Below are positions 17,900 to 30,365 of a DNA stretch of 64,000 nt, piece after piece. The notes beneath the pieces were generated by a model. It was not told the DNA's origin. It saw only the letters and a list, made by a program, of their open reading frames with translations, and did no database searches. Position numbers and translations under genes: made by a program. How positions within the stretch are numbered: the first letter of the stretch is position 1; every line of letters starts with the position of its first letter. The DNA is from Halotalea alkalilenta DSM 17697 (GTDB taxonomy: Bacteria > Pseudomonadota > Gammaproteobacteria > Pseudomonadales > Halomonadaceae): assembly GCF_000621205.1 (NCBI RefSeq), contig NZ_JHYY01000030.1, positions 38,971 to 102,970 on the forward strand, written 5' to 3'.

Positions 17900-18733
17900 T
17901 CAGTCCCCGGTCGCCACCGGGCGCCCCGGGGTGCGGCTCCATTCGCTCCACGAGCCTGGATAGAGCCGGGGCAAAGGCAACCCGGCGATCGCGTGGGCAA
18001 GGATCAGCTGGCAGGCGCTCACCCCCGAGCCGCAGTAGCCGATCACATCTTCGCCTTCGGGCAGCAGCGCGCGCAGCGCAGCGGCGTCTCTCCAGCGCCC
18101 GGTCGAGCCGAGCGTCGCGCTGCTCGGCAGGCTTCGGGCGCGGGGAATGTGCCCGGCGATCGGGTCGAGCGGTTCGACCTCGCCGCGAAAGCGCTCGGGC
18201 GCCCGGGCGTCCAGCAGCACCGCCTGGCCGCTGGCGACCTCGTCGGCGCTGGCGATCATCGAGTCATCGAAGGTCGGCTGCCAATCGCTGGCCACCACCG
18301 TGGCATCGGGCTCGCCATGGTCGACGGGCAGGCCCGCCTCGCACCACGCCTGCCAACCGCCATCGAGCAGATGAACGTTGCGATGCCCGGCCCAGCGCAG
18401 CATCCACCATGCCCGGGCGGCAGCGATCTGGCCGCCGGTGTCGTCGTAGACGACGACCCTTCGGTCCGGCTCGACCGCATGGGTTCGGAGCGTCTCGGCG
18501 AAGCGCTCGGCGCTCGGCAGCGGATGGCGTCCACCGACGCCGTCCTCGCGCATCGGCGCCGATAGATCACGATCGAGATCGAGATGATCAGCACCGGGCA
18601 GGCGGGCTTCGCGCCAAGCGGCACGCCCGGCGCCGGTGTCGTTGAGTCGCGCCCGGCAGTCGAACAGCAGCGGCGGCGAGGATTCGGTGAGCCAGCCCTC
18701 GAGGGTGGGAACGTCGACCAGCGGTGAATGCAT
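17900..18733 (-). CDS. sseA: Thiosulfate/3-mercaptopyruvate sulfurtransferase (rhodanese)
   Basis: Two-domain rhodanese of about 277 residues. The inactive first domain (about 1-130) begins VPTLEGWLTESSPPLLFDCR. The second carries the active-site loop YCGSGVSACQ near residue 234, whose Cys accepts sulfur. CG-S-GV is the mercaptopyruvate type, whereas thiosulfate-specific enzymes usually have CRKGV. LLDARAPERFRGEVEPLDP is a conserved stretch of the second domain. The ATG of MHSPLVDVP follows AGAGGAGC. It converges with the kinase gene, with only 5 bases between the stops. Confidence 0.88.
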   Translation of the reverse strand: MHSPLVDVPTLEGWLTESSPPLLFDCRARLNDTGAGRAAWREARLPGADHLDLDRDLSAPMREDGVGGRHPLPSAERFAETLRTHAVEPDRRVVVYDDTGGQIAAARAWWMLRWAGHRNVHLLDGGWQAWCEAGLPVDHGEPDATVVASDWQPTFDDSMIASADEVASGQAVLLDARAPERFRGEVEPLDPIAGHIPRARSLPSSATLGSTGRWRDAAALRALLPEGEDVIGYCGSGVSACQLILAHAIAGLPLPRLYPGSWSEWSRTPGRPVATGD

Positions 18734-18797
18734 GGAAGCTCCTCTTTGGTTTGCCTTCATCGCCGATGATGCGCTCACTGCGCCTCTCCGCCAAGGT

Positions 18798-21014
18798 TCA
18801 GGCGGGCTCGATCGGCGCGCGGGCGGCGAGCAGGCGCCGCTTGCCGGCGGTCGAGAAGCGTACCTCCAGGATGCAGCGCTCCCCCTCCCCTTCGACCAGC
18901 TCGATCTCGCCGCGCCCGAAGGTGGCGTGCTCGATCCACTCGCCAGGACGCCAGCCTCCCGGCAGCGACGGGCGATCACCCTGGCGCAGCGCCAGCGCCT
19001 GACCGAAGGCGTGGAGGTAGCGTTCCACCAGCGCAGGATCGGACACTGCGATCGGTGCATTCGCCCCCGCCACCATCGCCTCGGCGACCGCGGTGCAGGC
19101 CTCCCAGCCGCTCTCGGCGAGGAACCGGCTCGGGCGACGCTCACCACCGTCGTCGAACAGCGCGAGGCGCTCCTTGGCCCTGGTGACCGCGACGTAGAAC
19201 AGCCGGCGCTCCTCTTCCAGCCCCGAAGGGGTCAGCGGCATTTCACGCCCATAGAGCGGGCAATCCTCCTCGTTGAGCCCCCACACCGCGACCAGCGGCC
19301 ACTCGAGCCCCTTGGCGCCATGGATGGTCGAGATCACCACGCCGTCGGTACGCGCCTCCACCGGATTCTTCAACAGCGCGACGAAGGCGGCGGTATCGTC
19401 GGCGAGCTCTCCGGCCTGCTCGAGCAGCACGTCGAGCAGGCGCACGTCCTCCTCGCCTTTCTCCCTGCGCGCGGCGGCGCGACGCAGCAGCTTCTCCGCA
19501 TCGAGGGTCTCGATCACCTTGGCGAGCAGCCGGGCCGGCGACCACTGGGCCAGCCGCGGCAGCTCGCACAAAAGCGACCAGCGCTTCTTCAGGTTGCGCC
19601 GCTGGATCGGTTTGAGCCCTTCCAGCAGCGCATCCTCGCGGGCCAGCCATCGCTGCGACTCGGCCAGTCGATGGCAGATCCGCTCGAGGCGCTCTCGAGC
19701 GACGAAGGTGGACGGCTGGGAGAACAGCAACATCAGATGCGCAGGATCGGCGAGCAGCCGCGGCTGCAGCGCAAGCTCGAGGTAGCCGGCGAGCGCGCGG
19801 ACCAGCGGCAGGCGGAAGACGAAGCGATCCTCGCGGCCGAGCTGGAAGGGAATGCCTGCGCGCAGCAGCCGCAGCTGCACCGGCACGCTCAGCGTCCAGC
19901 TGCGCACCAGTACCGCCGCCTGGTCGAGCGGACGGCCCTGGTCGAGCCAAGCTTCGAGCGTCTCGATCAGCGCCCTCGCTCCGCTTCGGGCCTCGATCGT
20001 CGTCTGCGGCGTGCCCGGTGCGGCGAGCGTGAGCTGGTCGGGCCGGCGGCGATTGGCGGCAATCGCATGGTTGGCGAGCAGCGCCAGCGCGTGACCGTGG
20101 CGAAAGGTGTAGGAGAGCGGATAGTCGGTCGGTTTGCCGAAGCAGCGGTCGAAGCGCTCGAGCATCGCATCGACCCTGGCACCGCGCCATTCGTAGATGC
20201 ACTGGTTGGCATCGCCCACCGCCATCACCTCGCCATGGGGGGCGGCGAGCAGCGCCAGCAGGCGCAGCTGCGCCTCGTTGATGTCCTGGTATTCATCGAC
20301 GATCACATGGTCGAGGAAACCCTGGATCCGCAAGCGCAGAGATGGATCGCGCGCCAGCGCCCGCAGCGGGTGATGCAGCAGATCGGCGTAGGTCATCAGC
20401 CCCTGCGCCTCGAGCAGTGACTCATGCATTCGATAGGCGGTGGGGAAATGGCGCGTCTCGGCCCCGAAGTCGTCGCTCTCGACCATCTGCTCCGGCGCTA
20501 CCAGCTCGCCCTTGACCCGCTCGCAGAAATGACCGAACGCCTCGAGCCGCTCGGGTTCGAGCGCCTCCTCGCCGAGCTCGGGATACTCCTCGAGGGTACG
20601 TATCATCGCTTGGCGGGCGAGCCGCTCGCGCTGCCACTCCGCTTCGATCAACCGCCGTGCCGGCAGCACCCCCCAGCGGGTCAGCGAGCCGCATAGACGA
20701 TGCCCGATCGAGTGGAAAGTGCGCACCCGGGGCAGCCGCTGTCCCGGTGCGGCGAGGCTCTGGAGACGGGTGGCGAACTCGTCGCGGGCCGCACGGTTGA
20801 ACATCAATACCAGCATCCGCTCGGGGTCGGCACCATCGTCGAGCAGCGCCATGACCCTGGCGGCCAGGGTCGAGGTCTTGCCGGCCCCCGCCACCGCAGC
20901 GACACGGGCATGTCCCCGGCGGTGGGCGACGACCGCGCGCTGCTCTTCGGTCAGCCGCTCGAGCAGCGCTGAGCGCGTGGCGCTGGGGTTCACCGCCGAG
21001 CGCTCAGCGCACAC
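18798..21014 (-). CDS. UvrD/Rep-family ATP-dependent DNA helicase
   Basis: Superfamily 1A helicase of 738 residues. Motifs in order: LTEEQRAVVAHRRGHARV, Walker A AVAGAGKTSTLAARV (about residue 42), motif II VIVDEYQDINEAQ, motif III GDANQCIYEWRG, motif V ISTIHGAKGLEWPLVAVWG and motif VI FYVAVTRAKERLAL. The C-terminus EWIEHATFGRGEIELVEGEG resembles the UvrD/PcrA Tudor-like tail. It is not close enough for me to name it UvrD or Rep. Its start overlaps the end of tatD by 11 bases. Confidence 0.88.
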   Translation of the reverse strand: MCAERSAVNPSATRSALLERLTEEQRAVVAHRRGHARVAAVAGAGKTSTLAARVMALLDDGADPERMLVLMFNRAARDEFATRLQSLAAPGQRLPRVRTFHSIGHRLCGSLTRWGVLPARRLIEAEWQRERLARQAMIRTLEEYPELGEEALEPERLEAFGHFCERVKGELVAPEQMVESDDFGAETRHFPTAYRMHESLLEAQGLMTYADLLHHPLRALARDPSLRLRIQGFLDHVIVDEYQDINEAQLRLLALLAAPHGEVMAVGDANQCIYEWRGARVDAMLERFDRCFGKPTDYPLSYTFRHGHALALLANHAIAANRRRPDQLTLAAPGTPQTTIEARSGARALIETLEAWLDQGRPLDQAAVLVRSWTLSVPVQLRLLRAGIPFQLGREDRFVFRLPLVRALAGYLELALQPRLLADPAHLMLLFSQPSTFVARERLERICHRLAESQRWLAREDALLEGLKPIQRRNLKKRWSLLCELPRLAQWSPARLLAKVIETLDAEKLLRRAAARREKGEEDVRLLDVLLEQAGELADDTAAFVALLKNPVEARTDGVVISTIHGAKGLEWPLVAVWGLNEEDCPLYGREMPLTPSGLEEERRLFYVAVTRAKERLALFDDGGERRPSRFLAESGWEACTAVAEAMVAGANAPIAVSDPALVERYLHAFGQALALRQGDRPSLPGGWRPGEWIEHATFGRGEIELVEGEGERCILEVRFSTAGKRRLLAARAPIEPA

Positions 21015-21831
21015 GCGAGAACAGTCGATAGAAATTGGCGCTGGTCTGCATCCTCACCTCGTCGAGACTGATACCCCGCACCTCGGCAATGGTCTTCGCT
21101 ACTTCGACCACGTGACGGGGCTCGTTGGGCTTGCCGCGATGGGGCACCGGCGCAAGCCAGGGGCTGTCGGTCTCGACCAGCAGCCGATCCAGCGGAAGCC
21201 GACGCGCCAGTTCGCGAACGTTCTCCGCGCGATGGAAGGTGACGATGCCTGAAAGCGAGATGTAGAAACCGAGCCGGATCGCTTCGCGGGCGATGTCGAT
21301 ATCATCGGTGAAGCAGTGCAGCACGCCGCCTATGTCAGGATTCGCGTGCGCGCGGATCAAGGCCAGCGTCTCGTCCCCGGCGGCGCGGGTATGCACGCTG
21401 ACCGGCAGTTCCGCTTCGGTCGCCGCGATCAGGTGATTGCGAAAGCGCAGGCGCTGGGTCTCGAACGGCACCGCCGCCTCGGTATCGGCGAAGTCCAGCC
21501 CGATCTCGCCCACCGCGACCGGCGCGAAGCGCTCGATGCAGGCGCGGATCTCGTCCAGGCTGGGCTCATGCTCGAGCGCTTTGAGCGGATGCACGCCGGC
21601 GGCGATCTCGACGCAGCGATGCCTGCGGGCGATCTCGACCAGCCCGGGCAGGTCGTCCAGGTCGGTGGCCATGGCGAGAATCCGGCCGACGCCCGCCTCG
21701 AGGGCTGCATCGATCGCCGCGTCGAGGCTACCCTGGTAGGGCGCGAGATCGAGCCGGTCGAGATGACAGTGGGAGTCGATGAAGTGCGGCTGGGCCAGCG
21801 GCGCCGCGGACGCAGTGAAGCTTCGAGTCAT
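21004..21831 (-). CDS. TatD-family metal-dependent hydrolase (YcfH type)
   Basis: A 275-residue TIM-barrel deoxyribonuclease-like hydrolase. Metal ligands show as FIDSHCHLD at the N-terminus, VGEIGLDF near residue 110, VHTRAA near 148, GVLHCFTDD near 170 and LLVETDSPWLAP near 220. A TatD paralogue sits at the end of the tmk-holB cluster in many gammaproteobacteria, as here. The intact metal site suggests an active enzyme, but the substrate is unknown. Confidence 0.88.
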   Translation of the reverse strand: MTRSFTASAAPLAQPHFIDSHCHLDRLDLAPYQGSLDAAIDAALEAGVGRILAMATDLDDLPGLVEIARRHRCVEIAAGVHPLKALEHEPSLDEIRACIERFAPVAVGEIGLDFADTEAAVPFETQRLRFRNHLIAATEAELPVSVHTRAAGDETLALIRAHANPDIGGVLHCFTDDIDIAREAIRLGFYISLSGIVTFHRAENVRELARRLPLDRLLVETDSPWLAPVPHRGKPNEPRHVVEVAKTIAEVRGISLDEVRMQTSANFYRLFSRVR

Positions 21832-21868
21832 GGCGTTCTCATGGTTGGATTCGACAGCGCATCGGGGC

Positions 21869-24632
<2,764 letters not shown>

Positions 24633-24668
24633 GACGATGATATTGGACCCGTAATGATGTCGCGGCGC

Positions 24669-25505
24669 TCAGCGATGATACCCGAGCAGTCGATGGGCGC
24701 TGCGCTGCAGCGCGAGATGGGCATCGGCCAATGGCGGTTCGAAGGGCTCCCGCTGCGTGGGGAAGTGCAGCCGGCGCAGCGGCCACAGCCCCTGCACCGA
24801 GTTGATCAGGCACAGCGCCCGAGCGCGCGTCAGCTCGTCGAGATGCAGCGGCGCGATCTCGAGCGAGCCTGCCTCGAGCAGCGCTGCGCGCAGCGTGCCC
24901 GCGACGCCGCACTGCTCGAGCGGCGGCGTGAACCAGCGGCGTCCATCGTGCCAGCAGAGATTCATCGCCGTCGCCTCGGTCAGCCAACCTTGCTGGTCGG
25001 CGAGCAGGCCCTCGGCGATCTTTTCCCCGCGCCACTCCGCCCGAGCGAGCACGTTCTCCAACCGGTTGAGATGCTTGATGCCGGCCAGCGCCGGCTGACG
25101 GGCCAGGCGCAGTCGGCAGAGTCCCACCTCGACGCCCGCGCTCCAGCGCGCGGCATCGGGGACGAACACCGTCGAGCGCCAGCGCAGCCTGACCTTCGGC
25201 TGCGCTGGCGGCAAGTAGCCGCGACCGCCGCTGCCGCGGGTGACGATCAGCTTGGTCACCTTGAGACCGGCAGCGCCGGCAAAGGCGGCCTCCAGCGCTT
25301 CGCGATCGGGCGGGCACATGCCGAGCACCTCGCAACCGTGCACCAGCCGGGCATGGTGGGCTTGCCAGAGGGTCGGGCGATGATCGCGTACCAGCACGGT
25401 TTCGAATACGCCGTCGCCATAGGCCAGCCCGCGGTCGTCGAAGGGCAGCATCGTATCGCCGCCCACCTCGCTCCTCGCTGGACCCGCCCCGTCGGGCTCG
25501 CTCAT
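24669..25505 (-). CDS. pabC: Aminodeoxychorismate lyase
   Basis: PLP enzyme that releases pyruvate from 4-amino-4-deoxychorismate to give p-aminobenzoate for folate. It has about 278 residues. LPFDDRGLAYGDGVFETVLV is the family start, KLIVTRGSGGRGY holds the PLP Lys region and GVAGTLRAALLE is the conserved C-terminal motif. I start at the ATG of MSEPDGAG, with GAGG 5 bases upstream. A GTG eight codons earlier that overlaps the fabF TGA is an alternative. fabF-pabC-mltG-tmk-holB matches E. coli order. Confidence 0.88.
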   Translation of the reverse strand: MSEPDGAGPARSEVGGDTMLPFDDRGLAYGDGVFETVLVRDHRPTLWQAHHARLVHGCEVLGMCPPDREALEAAFAGAAGLKVTKLIVTRGSGGRGYLPPAQPKVRLRWRSTVFVPDAARWSAGVEVGLCRLRLARQPALAGIKHLNRLENVLARAEWRGEKIAEGLLADQQGWLTEATAMNLCWHDGRRWFTPPLEQCGVAGTLRAALLEAGSLEIAPLHLDELTRARALCLINSVQGLWPLRRLHFPTQREPFEPPLADAHLALQRSAHRLLGYHR

Positions 25506-25525
25506 GCCTGCCTCATCCCCCGGTT

Positions 25526-26758
25526 TCACACCCGGCCGAACAGCAGCGAGCCATTGGTACCGCCGAAGCCGAACGAATTGGAAAGCGCATGGTCAATGCG
25601 CATCTCACGGGCGACGTGGGGTACGTAATCGAGATTGCAGCCCTCGTCGGGCTCATCGAGGTTGATCGTCGGCGGGGCGATCTGGTCACGCAGCGCGAGC
25701 ACGCAGAAGATCGCCTCGACCGCGCCGGCGGCGCCGAGCAGGTGGCCGATCATCGACTTGGTCGAGCTCACCGCGACCTGCTTCGAGGCCTCGCCCATCA
25801 CCCGTTCGACCGCCTGGCTCTCGGCGACGTCGCCGGCCATGGTCGAAGTACCATGGGCGTTGATGTACTGCAACGACTCCAGCGCGATGCCTGAATCACG
25901 AATCGCGTTGCGCATCGCCATCTCGGCACCGGTGCCGTTCGGCGAGGTGATGTGATAGGCGTCGTCGCTCATGCCGAAGCCCTTGAGTTCGGCATAGATC
26001 GTCGCGCCGCGCGCGACGGCGTGCTCGTACTCCTCGAGTACCATCACGCCGGCGCCATCGGAGAGCACGAAGCCGTCGCGGCCGCGATCCCACGGACGGC
26101 TGGCGGCCTGAGGGTCATCGTTGCGGGTGGAGAGCGCGCGAGCCGCGGAGAAACCGCCGATGCCGAGCGGCGAAGAGGCCATCTCGGAGCCGCCGCAGAC
26201 CATCACGTCGGCGTCGCCGTAGGCGATGGTACGCGCGGAGTAGCCGATGTTATGCGTGCCGGTGGTGCAGGCGGTGGTGATCGCGATGTTGGGCCCGGTG
26301 AAGCCGTACTGGATCGCCAGGTTGCCCGCGACCATGTTGATGATCGAGCCAGGGACGAAGAATGGCGAGACGCGACGCGCACCGCCGTTGATCAGCGCCG
26401 TATGATTGTTCTCGATCATCGGCAGGCCACCGATCCCGGAGCCGATGGCGACGCCGATACGATGAGCGTTGTCTTCGCTGCAGACTATCCCCGAGTCGGC
26501 GATCGCCTGGGCAGCGGCGGCGAGCCCGTACTGGATGAACAGATCGACCTTGCGCGCTTCCTTCGGATTGAGATAGGGCGTCGGGTCGAAGTCCTTGATC
26601 GAGCCACAGAACCGGGTATTGAAAGTGGAAGCATCGAAGTGCTCGATCGGTCCGATACCGCTCTTGCCCTTCAAGATGTTCGACCAGCTCTCATCGACGG
26701 TATTGCCGACCGGGGTCAGCATACCGAGTCCGGTCACCACGACTCTCCTGCGAGGCAT
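25526..26758 (-). CDS. fabF: Beta-ketoacyl-ACP synthase II
   Basis: Condensing enzyme of fatty-acid elongation, about 410 residues, important for membrane fluidity. The active-site Cys is in [13 protein letters not shown] (family TACATG; the second Ala is Thr here) near residue 163. The catalytic His residues are in [11 protein letters not shown] and [12 protein letters not shown], and the end is [14 protein letters not shown]. Two adjacent ATGs follow GGAGGAG; I take the second ([10 protein letters not shown]) for its 5-base spacing. It is separated from acpP by about 400 bases including a terminator, so it probably has its own promoter. Confidence 0.93.
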   Translation of the reverse strand: MPRRRVVVTGLGMLTPVGNTVDESWSNILKGKSGIGPIEHFDASTFNTRFCGSIKDFDPTPYLNPKEARKVDLFIQYGLAAAAQAIADSGIVCSEDNAHRIGVAIGSGIGGLPMIENNHTALINGGARRVSPFFVPGSIINMVAGNLAIQYGFTGPNIAITTACTTGTHNIGYSARTIAYGDADVMVCGGSEMASSPLGIGGFSAARALSTRNDDPQAASRPWDRGRDGFVLSDGAGVMVLEEYEHAVARGATIYAELKGFGMSDDAYHITSPNGTGAEMAMRNAIRDSGIALESLQYINAHGTSTMAGDVAESQAVERVMGEASKQVAVSSTKSMIGHLLGAAGAVEAIFCVLALRDQIAPPTINLDEPDEGCNLDYVPHVAREMRIDHALSNSFGFGGTNGSLLFGRV

Positions 26759-27165
26759 CATCACTCCTCCAAACCTTGCTCTAACGCGGCGCAAGCGCCG
26801 CTCTCTGATTGTGCCGCGACCTGGATGCGACGATCCGAGTCGCGCTGCGGGAGCGGGAACGGCACCGCCAACCGCGCGCCGCCCTCTCTACCCGATGACA
26901 CCCTCGGGGAGAGCGTAATCGAAGCAGAGATTATAGCGTCAAACGCACCTCGTTCGAACGCCGATTCGGTCCCTCGCACTCCAACCACGCAATCCAGGCG
27001 GGCAAAGCCCCGAGCGGTGGGAATCCAAAGCGGGCGGAGCCATCCCAGCCGAGGCTTCGGATATGAAAAAACCGCTCCGATGGAGCGGTTTTTCCTGCGT
27101 ACAAGACGCGCGGCGGTCATCGATAACACGACGCGAACGCCAACCCGAGGCGCCGCGTCATACGC
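26759..27165. other. fabF/acpP intergenic region
   Basis: A 407-base gap in a cluster that is usually tight. It holds the acpP terminator and, on the minus strand, a perfect TATAAT at 26935-26930 with only a weak -35, a candidate fabF promoter. A 122-codon frame across it (26761-27129, minus) has no domain, runs through the terminator and is not called. Confidence 0.5.
27066..27093 (-). terminator. Rho-independent terminator of acpP
   Basis: AACCGCTCC and GGAGCGGTT form the core of a 12-bp stem with a 3-base loop (27079-27081). On the minus strand it is followed by six T. It lies 73 bases downstream of the acpP stop. Confidence 0.85.
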
Positions 27166-27399
27166 TCACTGGTGAGCGTTGATGTAGTCGATCGCTTCCT
27201 GCACGGTAGTGATTTTCTCGGCTTCTTCATCGGGAATTTCAGTATCGAATTCCTCTTCCAGAGCCATTACCAGCTCAACGGTGTCGAGCGAGTCAGCGCC
27301 CAGGTCTTCAGTGAAAGAAGAGCTGTTCTGGATCTCTTCTTCCTTGACGTTCAGGCGCTCGGCCACGACCTTCTTGACGCGCTCTTCAATGGTACTCAT
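27166..27399 (-). CDS. acpP: Acyl carrier protein
   Basis: A 77-residue acidic carrier. The phosphopantetheine Ser is in [19 protein letters not shown] (the DSL motif, about residue 37). [14 protein letters not shown] and the C-terminal [16 protein letters not shown] match E. coli AcpP almost residue for residue. AGGAGC lies before the ATG. It is 97 bases downstream of fabG and has its own strong terminator, in line with its high expression. Confidence 0.97.
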   Translation of the reverse strand: MSTIEERVKKVVAERLNVKEEEIQNSSSFTEDLGADSLDTVELVMALEEEFDTEIPDEEAEKITTVQEAIDYINAHQ

Positions 27400-27496
27400 G
27401 TTGTCTGTGCTCCTAATAGTACGGATTCCGCCGGTTCAAGACTGACGGTAGTTTATAGACCGCTCCAGAGTGACGCAACAACGCCACCGAGGGCGA

Positions 27497-28240
27497 TCAA
27501 CGCATGTTCATGCCACCGTTGACGTGCAGGGTTTCACCGGTGACATAAGCGGCGGCATCGCTGGCCAGAAAGCCGACGGCGGCAGCGATTTCTTCCGGCT
27601 TGCCCAGGCGGGCGAGCGGAATCTGCCCAAGCAGCGCATCACGCTGCGCTTCGGGCAAGACCTCGGTCATGTCGCTGGCGATGAAGCCGGGAGCGACACA
27701 ATTGACGGTAATGTTGCGCGAGGCTACTTCGCGGGCGAGCGCACGGCTGAACCCTTCCATCCCGGCCTTCGCCGCGGCGTAGTTGGTCTGCCCCAGGTTG
27801 CCGAAGGTCGCGACCACCGAACTCACGTTGATGATACGGCCGTAGCGCGCACGGGTCATCCCGCGAAGACAAGCCTTGGAGAGCCGGTAGACCGACTTCA
27901 GGTTGGTGTCCAGCACCTCGTCCCACTGCTCCTCGCTCATCCGCATGAGCAGATTGTCGCGAGTGATCCCGGCGTTGTTGACCAGCACCAGCGGGGCACC
28001 GAATCGCTCGGTGATGTCGTTGACCAGCGCGCTGATCGCGGCCGCGTCGTTGACTTCCAGCATGGCCCCTTGCCCTTCGACGCCGTGCTCGGTGAGATCG
28101 GCGGTGATCCTTTCGGCACCGGCATCGCTGGTCGCGGTACCGATCACGAAGAACCCCTGGCTTCCCAGCTGGCGGGCCACCGCACGTCCGATCCCACGAC
28201 TGGCGCCGGTCACCAGCGCCACCTTCCTTTCACTCGCCAT
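27497..28240 (-). CDS. fabG: 3-oxoacyl-ACP reductase
   Basis: NADPH-dependent short-chain reductase of 247 residues, the second step of each elongation cycle. It shows the Rossmann motif TGASRGIGRAVARQL, NNAGITRDNL, the catalytic Ser in IINVSSVVA and YAAAKAGMEGF with the catalytic Tyr and Lys. NVTVN-type NITVNCVAPGFIASDMTE and the C-terminal YVTGETLHVNGGMNM are typical FabG. It lies 6 bases after fabD. Confidence 0.95.
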   Translation of the reverse strand: MASERKVALVTGASRGIGRAVARQLGSQGFFVIGTATSDAGAERITADLTEHGVEGQGAMLEVNDAAAISALVNDITERFGAPLVLVNNAGITRDNLLMRMSEEQWDEVLDTNLKSVYRLSKACLRGMTRARYGRIINVSSVVATFGNLGQTNYAAAKAGMEGFSRALAREVASRNITVNCVAPGFIASDMTEVLPEAQRDALLGQIPLARLGKPEEIAAAVGFLASDAAAYVTGETLHVNGGMNMR

Positions 28241-28246
28241 ATCCAG

Positions 28247-29206
28247 TCACTCGCTCTCTTCATTCTCTTCGCGCGCAAGTTCCAGCGCGCTCGTCAGGGA
28301 CTCAGGATCGTTCACCGCGAGCCCCTTGATCCGCCGGTCGATGCGCTTGTTGAGTCCCGTCAGCACCTTGCCGGGACCGCACTCGATGAACACCCGCGAG
28401 CCTTGCTCGACCAGCGCCTCGACGCAAGAGGACCAGCGCACCGGTCGATAGAGCTGCTCGACCAACCGCGCTGCCAGGACCTCGACATCATCGTGGCTCT
28501 GCGCATCCACGTTCTGGATCACCGGATAGCGCGGCGGCTTGACCTCGAGCTCGGCAAGCGCGGCACCGAGCCGCAGCGCCGCAGGACGCATCAGCTCACA
28601 GTGAGACGGCACCGATACCGGCAACGGCAGCGCCCGCTTGGCGCCCGCCTGCTGGCAGGCAGCGATGGCGCGTTCGACGGCTGCCCGATGCCCGGCGATC
28701 ACCACCTGCCCCGGAGAGTTGTAGTTCACCGCCGCGACGATATCGCCCTGCGCGGCCTCACGGCAAGCCACTTCTACCTGAGCATCCTCCAGACCGAGGA
28801 TCGCCGCCATCGCACCGACCCCTTCGGGCACCGCTGCCTGCATCGCCTCTCCACGCAGGCGCACCAGACGCACACCGTCGGCGAAGCCGAGCGTGCCGGC
28901 GCAGACCATCGCACTGTACTCGCCGAGACTGTGCCCCGCCATCAGCGTCGGGCGGGGGCCTTCGAGCTCCTGCCAGACCCGCCAGATCGCCACGCTTGCG
29001 GTCAGCAGCGCCGGCTGGGTCACCGCCGTGGCGTTGAGCGCTTCGGGGCTGCCCTCCTGAATGGTGTGCCAAAGATCGAAGCCCAGGGCACTGGAGGCTT
29101 CTTCGAACGTGCTGCGCACCACGCTGTAGCGCTCGGCGAGTTCCCGCAGCATACCGAGATGCTGGGAGCCCTGGCCGGGGAAGACGAAAGCGAGGTTAGC
29201 GGTCAT
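28247..29206 (-). CDS. fabD: Malonyl-CoA:ACP transacylase
   Basis: Transfers malonyl from CoA to ACP. At 319 residues it is the usual length. FVFPGQGSQHLGML at the start, the nucleophile Ser in MAGHSLGEYSAMVC (about residue 92), and the catalytic His in SVPSHCELMRPA near residue 200 are intact. Gln-binding VNYNSPGQVVIAG is also present. The gene between plsX and fabD in E. coli, fabH, is absent: only 81 bases separate them here. Confidence 0.95.
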   Translation of the reverse strand: MTANLAFVFPGQGSQHLGMLRELAERYSVVRSTFEEASSALGFDLWHTIQEGSPEALNATAVTQPALLTASVAIWRVWQELEGPRPTLMAGHSLGEYSAMVCAGTLGFADGVRLVRLRGEAMQAAVPEGVGAMAAILGLEDAQVEVACREAAQGDIVAAVNYNSPGQVVIAGHRAAVERAIAACQQAGAKRALPLPVSVPSHCELMRPAALRLGAALAELEVKPPRYPVIQNVDAQSHDDVEVLAARLVEQLYRPVRWSSCVEALVEQGSRVFIECGPGKVLTGLNKRIDRRIKGLAVNDPESLTSALELAREENEESE

Positions 29207-29287
29207 CTGGAAGTACCTATCTGTATGCGATCGAATGATCTGGATCCGAGGGATCAGCGCCTCGGATCACAGACTGGAATGAGGCGG

Positions 29288-30316
29288 TCACTTCGCCAGT
29301 CCCTCAGCGAGCCGGCCGGGCAGGCGTCCCGAGACCTCGGTCACGGCTCTCGAGATCGCGTACGAGAAGCCGAGCGCATCGGCTCCACCGTGACTCTTGA
29401 CCACGGTCGCGCAGAGGCCGAGCAGGCTGGCACCATTGTAGCGCACCGGATCGATCTCACGACGAAAGCGCGACAGCGCCGGACGGGCGAGAAAGCTCAC
29501 CAGCCGAGTGCGCCAGTTCGCCTCGAAGGTCACCTGCAGCTTGCGCCCTAGCATCTTGGCCAGCCCCTCGCTGGTCTTCAGCGCCACGTTACCGACGAAA
29601 CCGTCGCAAACGATCACGTCGATACTGCCCGCATAGATGCCGTCGCCCTCGACGAAGCCCTGGTAATCGAAGCGCGGCGCATCGAGTGCACGCAGCAGCG
29701 TATCGGTCTCGCGCACCAAGCGGCTCCCCTTGCGACTTTCCGAGCCGATGTTGAGCAGCGCCACCCTGGGCCGCTCGATGCCATCGACCACCCTGACCAT
29801 CTCGGCCCCCATGCGTGCGAACTGCAGCAGGTGGCGCGGCTGGCAGTCGACGTTGGCGCCGAGATCGAGCACGTAGCAGGGCCGCTCGCCGATGGTGGGG
29901 ATCGCCGAACTGATCGCCGGACGCACGATGCCTTCCAGCATGCCGAGACAATGACGCGCCACAGCCATCAGCGCACCGGTGTCCCCGGCGCTGACGCAGC
30001 CCATGGCTTCGCCGCGCTCGACCGCACGAATCGAGGCGTGGAGACTTGAGGCATCATGATCGCTGAGATAGCGCCCGCGCAGGGCATGGGAAGGAAGTTC
30101 CGCTGAGGGAAAGCTGCGCTCGACGTAGCGAAGCGAAATCCGCTCTCGCAGCGGCGCCATGGCGCGCGGCAAGGACTCGAACGCTTCATCGAGAGAGGCT
30201 CGACTACCGAAAAGCAAAAGCGACAGCGAAGGGTCACGCTTGAGCGCCTCGAAGCAGCCCCTGACGATGACGCGGGGACCGAAGTCCCCGCCCATCGCAT
30301 CGATGGCGATACGCAC
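29288..30316 (-). CDS. plsX: Phosphate acyltransferase PlsX
   Basis: Makes acyl-phosphate from acyl-ACP, the first step of glycerophospholipid synthesis with PlsY. The N-terminus RIAIDAMGGDFGP is diagnostic; GALMAVARHCLGM, LDLGANVDCQP and VCDGFVGNVALKTSEG follow. No ATG is available: I start at GTG (MRIAIDAMGG, about 342 residues). A TTG three codons upstream is the alternative, and neither has a clear ribosome binding site. rpmF ends 50 bases upstream, so coupling from it may help. Confidence 0.92.
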   Translation of the reverse strand: MRIAIDAMGGDFGPRVIVRGCFEALKRDPSLSLLLFGSRASLDEAFESLPRAMAPLRERISLRYVERSFPSAELPSHALRGRYLSDHDASSLHASIRAVERGEAMGCVSAGDTGALMAVARHCLGMLEGIVRPAISSAIPTIGERPCYVLDLGANVDCQPRHLLQFARMGAEMVRVVDGIERPRVALLNIGSESRKGSRLVRETDTLLRALDAPRFDYQGFVEGDGIYAGSIDVIVCDGFVGNVALKTSEGLAKMLGRKLQVTFEANWRTRLVSFLARPALSRFRREIDPVRYNGASLLGLCATVVKSHGGADALGFSYAISRAVTEVSGRLPGRLAEGLAK

Positions 30317-30365
30317 CGCCCGCAAGCGCTGGAATCAGCCGTGCCGCGGCCGGTCGACGCCGCGC

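Noticed and set aside
26761..27129. A 122-codon frame between fabF and acpP
   Set aside because: It runs through the acpP terminator and has no recognisable domain or ribosome binding site.
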